DNA of 64,000 bases from Bradyrhizobium elkanii WSM2783 (GTDB lineage: Bacteria > Pseudomonadota > Alphaproteobacteria > Rhizobiales > Xanthobacteraceae). Shown here piece after piece: positions 17,982 through 25,210 of the stretch. Where the stretch lies: contig NZ_AXAP01000004.1 of NCBI RefSeq assembly GCF_000472865.1, positions 124,001 through 188,000 of the forward strand, in the 5' to 3' direction. Made by a program: the position numbers and the translations under genes. Under the pieces are notes generated by a model, which was not told the origin of the DNA, ran no database searches, and saw only the letters and a list, made by a program, of their open reading frames with translations. The stretch's first letter is position 1; each line of letters opens with the position of its first letter.

Positions 17982-19220
17982 ATGGCGCGCCTGAAATTCG
18001 GAGCCTTCCTCGCCCCGCATCATCCGATCGGCGAGCATCCGCTGCTGCAATTCCGCCGCGACCTCGATTTCGTCCAGCAGCTCGACGAGCTCGGCTATGA
18101 CGAGTTCTGGTGCGGCGAGCATCACTCCTCGGGCTGGGAGATGATCGCTTCGCCGGAGATGTTTCTGGCCGCCGCCGGCGAGCGCACCAAGCGGATCAAG
18201 CTCGGCACCGGCGTGATCTCGCTGCCCTATCACCATCCGTTCAACGTCGCCCAGCGCATGGTGCAGCTCGACTACATGACCGGCGGCCGCGCCATTTTCG
18301 GCTCCGGCCCCGGCGCGCTCGCTTCCGACGCGCACACGCTCGGCATCGACCCGATGACTCAGCGCGACCGGCAGGACGAGGCGATCGCAATCATCCGCCG
18401 CCTGTTCAACGGCGAGCGCGTCACCGCAAAGAGCGACTGGTTCGTGATGAACGATGCCGCGCTGCAGATCCTGCCCCTGCAGGAAGACATGCCGTTCGTG
18501 GTGGCCTCGCAGATCTCACCCTCCGGCATGACGCTCGCCGGCAAATACGGCATCGGCATCATCTCGCTCGGCTCGATGTCGACCCAGGGCCTGATGGCGC
18601 TGCCGCAGCAATGGCAATTCGCCGAGGACGCCGCCAAGAAGGCCGGCACCACCGTGAGCCGGTCGAACTGGCGGGTGCTGCTGTCCTGGCACATCGCCGA
18701 GACCCGCGAGCAGGCGCGGCGCGAGGCCGGCGCCGGGCTGATGCGCTGGCACAACGAATATAATGTCGGCACTTTGATGCGGCCCGGGCTGACCGCATTC
18801 TCCTCACCGGACGAGGCCGTCGACAAGACTGCTTTCGTCGAGGGTGCGGCCTCCACCATCGGCACGCCTGACGATCTGGTGAAGATGATCAAGAACCTGG
18901 TGCAGGTCTCCGGCGGCGTCGGCACCATCGTCGGCTTCGCCCATGACTGGGCCAATCCGGAAAACACAAGGCGAAGCTGGGACATGGTGGCGCGCTATGT
19001 GATCCCCGAGATCAACGGCTTTATCGAGCCCTTGCGCAAGTCGCAGAAATTCGTGATCGAGAACCGCGCGATCTTCGAACGCGCCGGCCAGGCCGTGATG
19101 GCCAAGATCATGGAGAACGACAAGGCCGCCGCCGCGCTCGCGCATACCGGCCCCGGCCGTGTCGCGATCCCCACCGTCAACGCGCCTGATCTGCAGGAAG
19201 CCGCCAAACGCAAAGCGTGA
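17982..19220 (+). CDS. LLM-class flavin-dependent monooxygenase, limonene-monooxygenase-like
   Basis: A 412-residue bacterial-luciferase-like protein. It starts with LKFGAFLAPHHPIGEHPLLQ and has the (beta/alpha)8 pattern DELGYDEFWCGEHHSSGWE, RIKLGTGVISLPYHHPF and DYMTGGRAIFGSGPGAL, which fit the limonene 1,2-monooxygenase branch. It would use reduced flavin and oxygen to oxidise an organic substrate that the sequence does not identify. ATG 17982 has TGGAGAAAACACCCA upstream. A LysR regulator gene follows on the same strand and may control it. Confidence 0.85.
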   Translation: MARLKFGAFLAPHHPIGEHPLLQFRRDLDFVQQLDELGYDEFWCGEHHSSGWEMIASPEMFLAAAGERTKRIKLGTGVISLPYHHPFNVAQRMVQLDYMTGGRAIFGSGPGALASDAHTLGIDPMTQRDRQDEAIAIIRRLFNGERVTAKSDWFVMNDAALQILPLQEDMPFVVASQISPSGMTLAGKYGIGIISLGSMSTQGLMALPQQWQFAEDAAKKAGTTVSRSNWRVLLSWHIAETREQARREAGAGLMRWHNEYNVGTLMRPGLTAFSSPDEAVDKTAFVEGAASTIGTPDDLVKMIKNLVQVSGGVGTIVGFAHDWANPENTRRSWDMVARYVIPEINGFIEPLRKSQKFVIENRAIFERAGQAVMAKIMENDKAAAALAHTGPGRVAIPTVNAPDLQEAAKRKA

Positions 19221-19231
19221 GGGTTCGGTCC

Positions 19232-19355
19232 ACCTCTCCCGCTCGCGGGAGAGGTCGCTGCGCCAAAGACGGAGCGGGCGAGGGCTTTCTCCACCCAAAG
19301 AATGTCAATCGCGGAGACACCCTCACCCCGACCCTCTCCCGCAAGCGGGAGAGGG
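19232..19355. repeat. Two related hairpins of a dispersed repeat
   Basis: ACCTCTCCCG-CTCG-CGGGAGAGGT at 19232-19255 is a perfect 10-bp stem, and CCCTCTCCCGC-AA-GCGGGAGAGGG at 19332-19355 is a perfect 11-bp stem. They are in the same repeat style as 13211. The first begins 12 bases after the monooxygenase stop codon and could end its transcript. Confidence 0.75.
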
Positions 19356-19429
19356 AGCGCAACCGCCTGCGCTATTGATCCAACGACACTCCCGTTCCAT
19401 CATTACTGACACACAGTCATGGTGAAGCA

Positions 19430-20353
19430 ATGCCCTTCGACGGCCGCCTGTTGGCGGGAATCAGCGTGCTGGCGGCGGTGGTGCAGACCAAAAGCTTTGC
19501 CCGCGCCGCCGATACGCTCGGCATCACCGCCTCCGGCGTCAGCCGGGCGGTTGCGCGACTCGAAGCGCGCGTCGGCGTGCGGCTGTTCGACCGCACCACG
19601 CGCTCGGTGGCGCTGACCGACGAAGGCCGCCGCTTCTATGAACAAGTGGCGCCGCTGCTGGCCGGGATCGAGGACGCCGCGAGCACCGCGTCGGGATCAT
19701 CAGGCGTGGTCCGCGGCCGGCTGCGCGTCGACATCGATCCCTATTTCTCGCGCATGATCCTCTCTGGCCATATCGGCGGCTTCTTGCGCCAGCATCCGGA
19801 GCTGAAGCTGGAATTGATCACGCGCGAGCATGTCGGCGATCTCGTCGCCGATGGCATCGACGTTGCGATGCGCTTCGGCGAACCTCCCGCCGGCCCGCTG
19901 ATCGCGCGCAAATTGCTGGAGACGCGCGTGCTGACCGTCGCCTCGCCCGGCTACCTCAGGAAGCACGGCCGTCCCAAGCATCCTGGCGAACTGCAGCATC
20001 ATCCCTGCATCCAGTTCATCGACCCGCTGTCCGGACAGCTTTTCGAATGGGAATTTCATGCGGGCAAGAAAGTTCTGCCGGTGAAGACCTCGAGTGCGTT
20101 AGTGCTGACCGACATCGGCACCATGATCAACGAATGCATCGCCGGCACAGGGATCGCACAACTGCTGGCCATCGGCGTGCAGCCGCTCTTGGACTCGGGC
20201 CGGCTGATCGAATTGTTTCCGGACTGGCCGGGCGAGACCTTCCCGCTCTACGCGCTGCATCCCTCGCGACACCACCCACCGGCGAAAGTCCGCGCCTTCA
20301 TCGACTTCGCGCTCAAGGCGGCACAGGGCGCAGCCCGTTCGCGTGCGGAGTAA
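19430..20353 (+). CDS. LysR-family transcriptional regulator
   Basis: A 307-residue LysR-type regulator. The N-terminal winged helix-turn-helix spans about residues 8-65 (SFARAADTLGITASGVSRAV, RLEARVGVRLFDRTTRSVAL), and an effector-binding domain follows. The sequence resembles the CrgA/AaeR-like group that often controls a neighbouring oxidoreductase. Candidate targets are the monooxygenase before it and the short-chain dehydrogenase after it. The start ATG 19430 follows GGTGAAGCA. Confidence 0.88.
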   Translation: MPFDGRLLAGISVLAAVVQTKSFARAADTLGITASGVSRAVARLEARVGVRLFDRTTRSVALTDEGRRFYEQVAPLLAGIEDAASTASGSSGVVRGRLRVDIDPYFSRMILSGHIGGFLRQHPELKLELITREHVGDLVADGIDVAMRFGEPPAGPLIARKLLETRVLTVASPGYLRKHGRPKHPGELQHHPCIQFIDPLSGQLFEWEFHAGKKVLPVKTSSALVLTDIGTMINECIAGTGIAQLLAIGVQPLLDSGRLIELFPDWPGETFPLYALHPSRHHPPAKVRAFIDFALKAAQGAARSRAE

Positions 20354-20463
20354 TTGATGACCATCGATCACCAGTCACATGACATATCCGCACTGGGATC
20401 ATCAGTACCTGAGTGAGAGAGTCCATCCAGCAGATCAAACGATCTCGGAAAGGATCGCTCTCA

Positions 20464-21153
20464 ATGGCAACCAGGAAAACCGCTCTCATCATCGGCGCCT
20501 CGCGCGGGCTTGGTCTTGCGCTCGCCGAGGAATATTGCGGCCGCGACTACCAGGTGACCGCCACCGTGCGCGCCCCGTCGAAAGCGCTGGATGATCTTGC
20601 CGCGCGCTTTCCTGTAAGCCTCGAGATCGAGACTGTCGACACCACCGAGCCGGCCTCCGTCAAGGCGCTGAAGCAGCGCCTCGGGAATCGCATCATCGAC
20701 ACCTTGCTGGTCAATGCCGGCATTTGCCTCGCGCGTGAGAACACGCCGATCGATGCTGATGTCAACGACTTCGTCGCGATGATGGTGACCAACGCACTGT
20801 CGCCGATGCGCGTGGTCGAAACCTTCGAGGACCAGGTGCCGCCGCGTGGCATCATTGCGGTGATGTCATCCGAGCTCGGCAGCATCGCCGCCAATCGTGG
20901 TTTCTGGGAGCTCTACAGCGCAAGCAAGGCCGCGCTCAACATGCTGATGAAATGCTTCAGCCAGCGGCATCCCGGTGACCCGCGAGCGATGCTCTTGATC
21001 GCGCCGGGATGGGTGCGGACCGAAATGGGTGGCAGCCAAGCAATACTCTCGATCGAGGAGAGCATCCCGGCTGTCGTGACCGCGGTTGAGGCCCGCGCCG
21101 GCAAACCCGGCCTGAAGTTCATGAGCCGGCACGGCGACAGCCTGCCCTGGTAG
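20464..21153 (+). CDS. Short-chain dehydrogenase/reductase
   Basis: A 229-residue NAD(P)-dependent SDR. The cofactor motif GASRGLGLALAEEY (about 11-24), the NAG motif in LLVNAGIC and the active-site YSASKAAL are all present. The open frame reaches back to 20413, but ATG 20464 (MATRKTALI) has AAAGGATCGCTCTCA at proper distance and matches family starts. The substrate is unknown. It may be cotranscribed with the LysR gene, about 110 bases upstream. Confidence 0.86.
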   Translation: MATRKTALIIGASRGLGLALAEEYCGRDYQVTATVRAPSKALDDLAARFPVSLEIETVDTTEPASVKALKQRLGNRIIDTLLVNAGICLARENTPIDADVNDFVAMMVTNALSPMRVVETFEDQVPPRGIIAVMSSELGSIAANRGFWELYSASKAALNMLMKCFSQRHPGDPRAMLLIAPGWVRTEMGGSQAILSIEESIPAVVTAVEARAGKPGLKFMSRHGDSLPW

Positions 21154-21163
21154 CCGATTTCTA

Positions 21164-21292
21164 CCCGCAGCCCGGGTGAAGCCAACGGGTCGCGCGAACG
21201 CGCGCCCGATGACAGGCTCCGCGTTACCCGGGTAACCGTGCCGCCGCATAACAACCATCCCGGGTTGCGCTTCGCTTCACCCGGGCTACGGG
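21164..21292. repeat. Palindromic repeat with CCCGGGTGAAG ends
   Basis: CCCGCAGCCCGGGTGAAG at the left is mirrored by CTTCACCCGGGCTACGGG at the right; ACCCGGGT and CGCGCGAACGCGCG form further inner palindromes. It sits between two same-strand genes and looks like another dispersed repeat type. Confidence 0.7.
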
Positions 21293-21335
21293 TCGCACAA
21301 TCGGGGGCGATCATATCAGGCCAAAGGAGAGAGAC

Positions 21336-22208
21336 ATGTACACGCTCATGGGAGTCACGGGAAAGGTCGGCGGCGCCACAGCCCGCGCGCTGCTCGCGGA
21401 GGGCAAGCGGCCGCGCGTCATCGTGCGGGATCGCGCCAAGGGCGAGAGCTGGGCCGCACAGGGATGCGAGATCGCGATCGCCGATCTCGGCGATGCCAAT
21501 GCGCTGGGCCGCGCCTTCGAGGGCGCGGAAGCCGCGTTTGTGATGCTGCCGCCGCTGTTCGATCCCTCGCCTGATTGGCGCGAAGCTAAAGCGATGATCG
21601 CTACGTTGCGCGCGGCGCTGACACGCGGCGCGCCCAAACGCGTGGTGGCGCTCTCGACGATCGGCGCCGATGCCGAGCGGCCGAACCTGCTCAGCCAACT
21701 CGGCCTGCTCGAGCGCGCGCTCTCGACGATCGCCATGCCGGTGGCTTTCCTTCGCGCCGCCTGGTTCATGGAGAACGCGGCATTCGATCTCGCCTCAGCC
21801 CGGGATCGCGGCGTCATCACAAGCTATCTGCAACCGCTCGATCGCGCGGTGCCGATGATCGCCACCGCTGACATCGGCAACACCATCGCCGATCTCTTGC
21901 AGCAGCAGTGGAGCGACACCCGCATCGTCGAACTCGAGGCCGCCGAGCGCGTCAGCCCCGCGGCCATCGCTGCGGCGTTCTCAAAGGCGCTCGGCAAGCC
22001 GGTTCGGGCCGAGGCAGTGCCGCGCGAACAATGGGAAACGATCTTTCGCGAGCAGGGCATGCGCAATCCGCTGCCGAGAATGCAGATGATCGACGGCTTC
22101 AACGAGGGTTGGATCGACTTTGCGGATAAAGGCGCCAATGCCCGCAAAGGCGCGGTGTCGATCGACTCCGTGATCGCCGCGCTCGTGAAGGGCAATACTT
22201 CGGCATGA
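21336..22208 (+). CDS. NmrA-family NAD(P)-binding protein
   Basis: A 290-residue Rossmann-fold protein of the atypical SDR/NmrA group. The N-terminal loop reads GVTGKVGGATARALL (about 6-20), the shortened cofactor motif of this group, followed by VIVRDRAKGESW, which often selects NADP. It lacks the Tyr-x3-Lys pair of classical SDRs, so it may sense redox cofactor or reduce a quinone. ATG 21336 is preceded by AAAGGAGAGAGAC. Confidence 0.84.
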   Translation: MYTLMGVTGKVGGATARALLAEGKRPRVIVRDRAKGESWAAQGCEIAIADLGDANALGRAFEGAEAAFVMLPPLFDPSPDWREAKAMIATLRAALTRGAPKRVVALSTIGADAERPNLLSQLGLLERALSTIAMPVAFLRAAWFMENAAFDLASARDRGVITSYLQPLDRAVPMIATADIGNTIADLLQQQWSDTRIVELEAAERVSPAAIAAAFSKALGKPVRAEAVPREQWETIFREQGMRNPLPRMQMIDGFNEGWIDFADKGANARKGAVSIDSVIAALVKGNTSA

Positions 22209-22214
22209 GCTGCC

Positions 22215-22292
22215 CGTCATTGCGAGCGCAGCGAAGCAATCCATGCTTCCGCAGGTGGTTGCTGTGGATTGCTTCGCTGCGCTCGCAACGAC
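22215..22292. repeat. Inverted repeat CGTCATTGCGAGCGCAGCG...
   Basis: CGTCATTGCGAGCGCAGCGAAGCAATCCA on the left pairs almost perfectly with TGGATTGCTTCGCTGCGCTCGCAACGACA on the right, leaving a short loop. It starts seven bases after the NmrA-like stop codon. It is the first of several repeat elements that fill the space to 23016. Confidence 0.8.
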
Positions 22293-22322
22293 AATGTGGA
22301 CACAATGGGTGCGACAAATCAA

Positions 22323-22400
22323 CCCGACGGGCAAATCAGTGGAAATGTGTCCATCCCTCTCGCGAAAAATAAATCGCTTAACCCGTCGGGCAAATCAGTG
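22323..22400. repeat. Direct repeat of CCCG(A/T)CGGGCAAATCAGTG
   Basis: Two 19-base copies at 22323-22341 and 22382-22400 differ at one base, which keeps the CCCGWCGGG palindrome. The spacing is 59 bases. They lie at the left border of the structured element that follows. Confidence 0.7.
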
Positions 22401-22439
22401 ATTTAACTCCGCGCGTCTCACCCAAGAGAGGGGCGGGTC

Positions 22440-22800
22440 GCGATCGTCACGAACGTTGCGGTGAGATGCGGTGGACGTGATGGATGTGACTGACGAGCAC
22501 ACGCATCACGGACGGCGAAGTCGTGTGGTCCTGGCGCCCCGACGCTGGCGCTAAGCTTCTATGAAGTGACGGTGGCAAAAGAGCCCGGTCACCGGGGAGA
22601 GCACGAAGGAAACCGTAACACCATCGCGCAGGGAGAGCCGGAATGCTTCGGTTGAACCTGTGGTCCTACCCCCGTGCTTTTTGTTGCACGGGACCCATGG
22701 GTGCAACCAGCACCCGGCTTTCCCTGCGCCCTCTGCTGATTGAGAGGGTGGAAAGTGAAGCAAACCTCGGGCGCAACGCGTCGCGAGAACGCGACCTCAC
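22440..22800 (+). repeat. Structured dispersed element with four nested stems
   Basis: No gene is supportable here. The right part folds strongly: a 15-bp outer stem CGCAGGGAGAGCCGG (22627-22641) with CCGGCTTTCCCTGCG (22714-22728) containing one G-U pair, an inner stem CCCGTGC/GCACGGG (22671-22692), a hairpin GGGTGC-AACCA-GCACCC (22699-22715, sharing two bases with the outer stem), and CCCTCT/AGAGGG (22729-22748). From memory, segments such as GGGGAGAGCACGAAG, GACCCATGGGTGCA and CAAACCTCGGGCG recur in Bradyrhizobium intergenic regions with varied bases but kept pairing, so I read it as a repeat family, possibly transcribed. Confidence 0.6.
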
Positions 22801-22844
22801 ATCCTCACGCTGTTTGAAATTTGAATCATAAGTCACGACGACGC

Positions 22845-22934
22845 CGTAGGGTGGGCAAAGCGAAGCGTGCCCACCATCCCGAGCACGGCGCTGGATGGTG
22901 GGCACGGCGCAAGTGCGCCTTTGCCCACCCTACG
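22845..22934. repeat. Copy 2 of the palindromic CGTAGGGTGGGC repeat
   Basis: It has the same ends and inner CCCACCAT/ATGGTGGG arms as the copy at 17742-17830, with a variable centre (GAGCACGGCGC against GCGGGCGGAATGCT). The outer arms CGTAGGGTGGGCAAAG and CTTTGCCCACCCTACG are conserved. Confidence 0.85.
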
Positions 22935-22975
22935 CCTCTGCAACCGCTTAGTCGCGCCACAACAACATCTGTGGT

Positions 22976-23003
22976 TATGGGTCCCCGCCTTCGCGGGGAC
23001 GAC
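22976..23003. repeat. Single REP-like palindrome
   Basis: TATGGGTCCCCGC-CTTC-GCGGGGACGAC is the same half-element as 2561-2589 with a different stem composition. It lies 13 bases beyond the stop of the next gene, a minus-strand dehydrogenase, and could end its transcript. Confidence 0.75.
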
Positions 23004-23016
23004 ACCGGCGCTAGAT

Positions 23017-23859
23017 CTATCCCCCGCCCTGATCAAACGCCTTGCGGAGCGCGACGTAGCCCTGCTGCTGCTGGGTCCAGTTGCGGCCGCCGGTGATGGC
23101 GCCGTCGATGACGAGGTCGTGGCCGTTGATGAAGGAGGATTCGTCGCTGGCGAGGAACACGGCGGCGTGCGCGATGTCATCGGGCAGGCCGGCGCGCGGG
23201 ATCGGCTGGGCGGTCTTGTAGACCTCGCGCATCACGGCCGGCGTCTTCTCCGCGGCGTCAGTCGACAATCCCAACGCCTTGCCGAAGATGCCGGTCGCGA
23301 TCGCGCCGGGCGAGATCGAGTTGACGCGGATGCCGGACTCGCCGAGCTCCATCGCCACGCATTTGGTCAGATGGATCACCGCGGCCTTTGCCGCGCCATA
23401 GACCACCGAGGACGAAAAGCCGGCAAGCCGTCCCGCGATGCTGCCATTGTTGATGATGCTGCCGGAGCCCTGCTTCTTCATGTGCGGCGCGACATGCTTC
23501 ATGCCGAGCATGACGCTGCGCACCAAGGTTGCCATCGCGGCATCGAAACGGTCGACCTCCAATCCCTCGATGCCGCCGGTCTGCGCCGGGCCGCCGGCAT
23601 TGTTGAAGAGGCAGTCGACCTTACCGAATTTTTCCAGCGTCAGCGCGATCAGCGCCTTCATCTGCTCTTCCACGGTGACGTCGGTCTGGCGGAAGATGCA
23701 GTTGGCGCCAAGCGCCTTGGCCAAGGCTTCGCCTTCGGCGACGCGCCGCCCGGCGATGACAACCTTCGCACCCTCGGCGACGAAAACCTCCGCCGTGCGC
23801 AGGCCGATGCCGCTCGTGGCGCCCGTGATCACCGCGACCTTGCCGTCCAAGCGTCCCAT
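23017..23859 (-). CDS. Short-chain dehydrogenase/reductase
   Basis: A 280-residue classical SDR. The cofactor loop TGATSGIGLRTAE (about 13-25), LFNNAGG, catalytic Ser in IINNGSIAG, and the Tyr/Lys pair in VVYGAAKAAV are all visible, and the C-terminal INGHDLVIDGAI matches the family. It probably oxidises a secondary alcohol or reduces a ketone with NAD(P). The last 20 residues (QQQQGYVALRKAF) extend past the usual end. ATG 23859 follows AAGAGGGTATTGAC. Confidence 0.88.
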   Translation of the reverse strand: MGRLDGKVAVITGATSGIGLRTAEVFVAEGAKVVIAGRRVAEGEALAKALGANCIFRQTDVTVEEQMKALIALTLEKFGKVDCLFNNAGGPAQTGGIEGLEVDRFDAAMATLVRSVMLGMKHVAPHMKKQGSGSIINNGSIAGRLAGFSSSVVYGAAKAAVIHLTKCVAMELGESGIRVNSISPGAIATGIFGKALGLSTDAAEKTPAVMREVYKTAQPIPRAGLPDDIAHAAVFLASDESSFINGHDLVIDGAITGGRNWTQQQQGYVALRKAFDQGGG

Positions 23860-24054
23860 GTCAATACCCTCTTAAGTTGTCGATCGAATTCCATGAACTG
23901 GGATATTCCTGCCACAGGCGGAACAAGGCAAGCGGACTGTTCGGTGCACAACGCCGCCAGCTGTGGCCTGCGGCCCTCTGCCGGCCACAAATCGCAGCTT
24001 ACCCGTCGGTTCGGCCTTATTTTGGATTCGCTGATCACCTGAAGTGACAAAGCC

Positions 24055-25017
24055 ATGAAGAGATTGATCGACGAGTTCAGGTGCGGCTGGCGCGGGGACG
24101 CCCCGCCATCGCTCGCGCTCGGCATCGGCTTTGCGATCACCTGTCTGGCGCTGGCGACGGCGGTCCGGTGGGGCCTGTCCCAGCTCCGCCCCGACGTATT
24201 CTTTACGCCATACTTTCCGGCGGTGTTCTTCGCCGGCGCGTTCGGCGGCTTGCGCATCGGAATCCTGACCGCGCTTGCAGGCGGCCTGCTCGGCCTCGCC
24301 CTCAATTTCGGCAGCACGGTCACCGATCCGACGCGGATCGCGTTGCTTTTGATGTTCTGGGTGGTCTGCGGCCTGACGATCTGGGGCGTCGAGCACTACC
24401 GCTCGATCGTCGCCGAGCAGCAGCGGATCGCCAAACGCCTGATCGGCGAGCAGGACTACCGCAAGCTCGTGTTCGACGAATTGCAGCACCGGCTGAAGAA
24501 CAAGTCCTCCACCATTCACGCCGTGCTGCACCAGGCGCTGCAGGACCAGCCGCAGATCTGGAGCCGCATCGATCATCGCATCCGCGCGCTGTCGGCGACC
24601 GACGACCTGATCGCGAAGGTTGACGGCAACGGATGCGATATCCAGGACCTCCTGATCTCCGAACTTGGTCCCTACGGCCACGTCCGGTTCAGCCTGAACG
24701 GCGATCGCCTGTTCCTGCCGGCGAAGCTGGCGGTGAGCCTGGCCTTGATCTTTCATGAACTCGCCACCAACGCCGGCAAGTATGGCGCGTTTTCCTCCGC
24801 GCGCGGCTTCCTGCAGGTATCATGGTCGGTATCCGACGATCGCCTCACCATCACCTGGGACGAGACCGAGGGCCCGGCCGTAGAGAAGATCGGCGAGCCG
24901 GGCTTCGGCACCAGGCTTTTGAAATCGGCGCTCAGGCCATTCGACGGCAAGACCGACGTCAGCTATCTCAAGACCGGTATTCACTGCACCATGCAGTGCC
25001 GGATTCCCACGGCTTGA
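24055..25017 (+). CDS. Membrane HWE-family sensor histidine kinase
   Basis: A 320-residue kinase. Residues about 20-120 contain four hydrophobic segments with a DUF4118-like pattern (FFTPYFPAVFFAGAFGGLRI). The phospho-acceptor His about 145 lies in DELQHRLKNKSSTIHAV, and the ATP-binding part has FHELATNAGKYGA and GFGTRLL, all typical of HWE/HisKA_2 kinases. No cognate regulator is encoded beside it; two cyclic-di-GMP proteins follow. The start ATG 24055 has only a weak ribosome binding site. Confidence 0.85.
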   Translation: MKRLIDEFRCGWRGDAPPSLALGIGFAITCLALATAVRWGLSQLRPDVFFTPYFPAVFFAGAFGGLRIGILTALAGGLLGLALNFGSTVTDPTRIALLLMFWVVCGLTIWGVEHYRSIVAEQQRIAKRLIGEQDYRKLVFDELQHRLKNKSSTIHAVLHQALQDQPQIWSRIDHRIRALSATDDLIAKVDGNGCDIQDLLISELGPYGHVRFSLNGDRLFLPAKLAVSLALIFHELATNAGKYGAFSSARGFLQVSWSVSDDRLTITWDETEGPAVEKIGEPGFGTRLLKSALRPFDGKTDVSYLKTGIHCTMQCRIPTA

Positions 25018-25210
25018 GCGCGCTTTTTCGCGCTCCGCGCCGAAGCGAAGGTGAAACGAAACACAGCCGCAAGCACTCGATGATCGGGTTGACGCTCTGT
25101 TAATGACGATTGAGGCGGCGTCTGTTGAAATCTCCTATCGACACAGATGTCGCGGTTTTTCTCAGTTCCACTTAACCAAAACTACAAGGGACTTTGCCAA
25201 GTTCGCGCGC

